Assembly: GCA_013298245.1 (NCBI GenBank)
Contig: JAAFHD010000128.1
Coordinates: forward strand, 1-8,833
DNA: 8,833 nt
Direction of reading: 5' to 3'
Source: Alphaproteobacteria bacterium
Lineage (GTDB): Bacteria > Pseudomonadota > Alphaproteobacteria > Acetobacterales > Acetobacteraceae
Positions 7,118 through 8,833 of the stretch are shown here, piece after piece. A model generated the notes under the pieces. It made no database searches. It saw nothing but the letters and a program-made list of their open reading frames with translations, and was not told the DNA's origin. Every line of letters begins with the position of its first letter. The stretch's first letter is position 1. The translations under genes were made by a program, and so were the position numbers.

Positions 7118-8206
7118 ATGCCCTTCCGCATCGGCATCATCGGCGCCGGTTGGTATGGCTGCCACCTGGCGGCATCCTTCGCGAGCCTCGGCTTCGAAGT
7201 GAAAGTCTTCGACCGCCATGACGGGCTGATGCGCGAGGCATCGGGCAACAACCAGTTCCGCCTGCACCTCGGCTTCCACTACGCGCGCCACCACGGCACG
7301 CGGCTGCAATCGCGCGATGGCTTCCAGCGTTTCCTCGCGCGCTACCCCACGCTCTCGGCCGAGGTCGCGGACAACATCTACGCCGTACCGCGGCAGACCA
7401 GCCTGCTGGATTTCAGCACCTACAAGCTGGTGATGGCGGCGTCCGGCATCGACTTCGTCGAGATGCCCAAGGCCCATCCCGCGCTCGCCAACATCGAAGG
7501 CTGCCTGCAAACGCGCGAACGCGTCATCCTGCTGCACCGCGCGCGCGCGATGTTCGAGGAAGCGCTGAGCGGCAGCCTGGCACTTGGCCAGGACATCACC
7601 GCGCTCACCCAGCAGGACCGCCACGCCAGCATCGATGGCGAGCGCTTCGACTATGTGGTTGACGCCACCTGGGGCCAGTTCCGACCTTTGCCGATCGACG
7701 TGTATTTTGAACCGACGCTGCTGCTCTACTATGAGGCGCAAGGTCCACAGCCCGCCATCACGCTGGTCGATGGCCCGCTCGCTTCGGTCTATCCGACTGA
7801 AGACCCAGCGGTCTTCACCCTTTCCTCCGTGCCGCACACGCCGCTTGGGCGCTGCGCCACGGCGGCGCAAGCGCATGCGCTGCGCGCCGGCGTGGACCGC
7901 GCACTGGTTGCGCGCAAACGTGCTGCGATGGAAGCGCAGATCCGCCACAACATCCCGGCCTTCAGCGACATGTTCCGCTTCCTCGGCGCGCAACTCGCGA
8001 TCAAGACCAAGCCCGTCGGCCAGTATGACGACCGCAGCTGCTATGTCTTCCGCGACCGCCGCGTCTTCACCGTGATGTCGGGCAAGATCGACACCATTTT
8101 CTTCGCCACCGAACAGATCCTTTCGATGATCGAGGGCGACCACGTCGCGCCTCTCGCGGGTGCAGAGACCAGTCGCCTGCGCGACAGCATCATCCTGCCG
8201 GAATGA
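7118..8206 (+). CDS. FAD-dependent oxidoreductase of a sugar/glycan cluster type
   Basis: This 362-residue protein has an N-terminal FAD-binding Rossmann fold: IGIIGAGWYG (5-14; Gly9-x-Gly11-x-x-Gly14), with Asp32 at the end of the second strand where the ribose-binding acid usually sits. NNQFRLHLGFHYAR (44-57) follows and resembles the substrate-side loop of DAO-like flavoproteins found in polysaccharide loci. Later parts are YVVDATWGQF (179-188), typical of a second FAD contact after the substrate domain, and MSGKIDTIFFA near 320-330, the usual closing FAD-contact segment. No signal peptide or membrane span is seen. The ATG lies two bases after the stop of the glycosyltransferase gene, and the next gene follows after seven bases, so all three are one operon. 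The substrate is not readable; sugar or amino-acid-like oxidation are both possible. Confidence 0.72.
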   Translation: MPFRIGIIGAGWYGCHLAASFASLGFEVKVFDRHDGLMREASGNNQFRLHLGFHYARHHGTRLQSRDGFQRFLARYPTLSAEVADNIYAVPRQTSLLDFSTYKLVMAASGIDFVEMPKAHPALANIEGCLQTRERVILLHRARAMFEEALSGSLALGQDITALTQQDRHASIDGERFDYVVDATWGQFRPLPIDVYFEPTLLLYYEAQGPQPAITLVDGPLASVYPTEDPAVFTLSSVPHTPLGRCATAAQAHALRAGVDRALVARKRAAMEAQIRHNIPAFSDMFRFLGAQLAIKTKPVGQYDDRSCYVFRDRRVFTVMSGKIDTIFFATEQILSMIEGDHVAPLAGAETSRLRDSIILPE

Positions 8207-8209
8207 GGA
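8205..8209 (+). promoter_or_regulatory. Ribosome binding site for the epimerase-like gene
   Basis: GAGGA overlaps the stop codon of the flavoprotein gene (TGA 8204-8206) and lies four bases before ATG 8214. It supports that start and suggests coupled translation. Confidence 0.6.
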
Positions 8210-8213
8210 CCGC

Positions 8214-8833
8214 ATGCCAGACGACGCGCTGATCGGCCACACGGGTTTCGTCGGCGGCACGCTTGCCGCCAGCGACTGGCATTTCCCCGCCCGCTTCAAT
8301 TCCCGCAACATCGAGGCGATGCGCGGTGGCCGTTTCGGCACCGTCGTCTGCGCCGGTGTCTCGGCGGTGAAATGGCTCGCCAACAAGGAACCGGAGGCCG
8401 ATTGGGCCGGCATCCAGCGCTTGCTGGACGTGCTGCAAACCATCCAGGCCGAGCGCTTCGTGCTGGTCTCCACCACCGATGTCTATCCGCGCCCGCTCGG
8501 CGTGACGGAAGCCGATGCGCCCACGCGCGGCGAGGGCCAGCCCTATGGCCGCCACCGCCTGGAGATCGAACACATCGTCCGCGCGCACTTCGCGCGCCAC
8601 CACATCATCCGCCTGCCCGCGCTGTTCGGCGATGGCCTGCGCAAGAACGCCATCTTCGACCTGCTGACCGGCAACCTGACCGCGCAGATCAACCCCGACG
8701 GGCATTTCCAGTGGTATCCGTTGCGCCGCTTCGCCGCTGACCTCCGGCGCGTCATCGCGGCCGATCTGCCGTTGGTGAACATCGCGGTGGAGGCTGTGCG
8801 GATGGGCGACATCGCCGCGCGGCTTTTCCCCGG
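8214..8833 (+). CDS. NAD-dependent epimerase/dehydratase-like protein (3' end missing)
   Basis: The frame from ATG 8214 is open to the right edge (206 full codons) and is cut there. It has an extended-SDR start, LIGHTGFVGG (6-15; Gly8-x-x-Gly11-x-x-Gly14), then VVCAGVSAVKW, VLVSTTDVYP (83-92) at the catalytic Ser/Thr position, and PYGRHRLEIE (110-119) where the catalytic YxxxK is expected. The Tyr (111) is present but the Lys position is Arg115. RLPALFGDGLRKN and FQWYPLRRF follow, like the substrate-domain loops of nucleotide-sugar epimerases. The N-terminal lead is short, only five residues before the first strand. It is the third gene of the cassette, seven bases after the flavoprotein. It may be a sugar epimerase, dehydratase or reductase, or a changed member with another role; the missing C-terminus prevents a choice. 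Confidence 0.75.
   Translation, partial: MPDDALIGHTGFVGGTLAASDWHFPARFNSRNIEAMRGGRFGTVVCAGVSAVKWLANKEPEADWAGIQRLLDVLQTIQAERFVLVSTTDVYPRPLGVTEADAPTRGEGQPYGRHRLEIEHIVRAHFARHHIIRLPALFGDGLRKNAIFDLLTGNLTAQINPDGHFQWYPLRRFAADLRRVIAADLPLVNIAVEAVRMGDIAARLFP

Noticed and set aside
7061..8476. 471-codon - strand frame opposite the flavoprotein gene
   Set aside because: Antisense shadow over a gene with a clear FAD motif; no domain seen.

Overview
This window is GC-rich DNA with compact gene spacing, and it looks like an alphaproteobacterial chromosome. Two things suggest Rhodospirillales, most likely Acetobacteraceae: hopanoid-associated genes (hpnM, hpnA, hpnB) and the alphaproteobacterial purL-bolA-grxD arrangement. 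The placement is inference from gene content and composition; no rRNA or tRNA is present to support it. Coding density is very high, and the longest gap without a gene is about 120 bases.

Layout. (1) Bases 1-101 hold the last 32 codons of a + strand gene with a PGCPP signature, the end of a complex I/energy-converting hydrogenase small subunit (NuoB/HyfI/HycG type). (2) It meets hpnM (- strand) tail to tail with no bases between the stops. (3) hpnM is divergent from hpnA-hpnB (+ strand), which overlap by ATGA; together they form a small hopanoid-associated locus. (4) A large two-part hairpin (2864-2909) fills the space between hpnB and the convergent - strand operon. (5) That operon reads purL, bolA, grxD, joining purine synthesis to a BolA/monothiol-glutaredoxin iron-sulfur pair. 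(6) A 122-base divergent gap separates purL from a + strand cassette: a GT-B (GT4-like) glycosyltransferase, an FAD-dependent oxidoreductase, and an NAD-dependent epimerase-like gene cut by the right edge. These look like surface-glycan or sugar-modification genes.

How the genes work together. HpnM, HpnA and HpnB are associated with hopanoid lipid making or placement in the envelope. BolA and the CGFS glutaredoxin are partners in [2Fe-2S] handling, and their place behind purL is a conserved co-transcribed arrangement. PurL is the short form without a glutaminase domain, so it needs PurQ and PurS, which must be encoded elsewhere. The cassette at 5871-8833 is the least described part. Its three products (sugar transfer, flavin redox, nucleotide-sugar-type Rossmann fold) fit a glycan-tailoring pathway, but the substrate cannot be read from the sequence. 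I saw no mobile element, CRISPR array, tRNA or rRNA.
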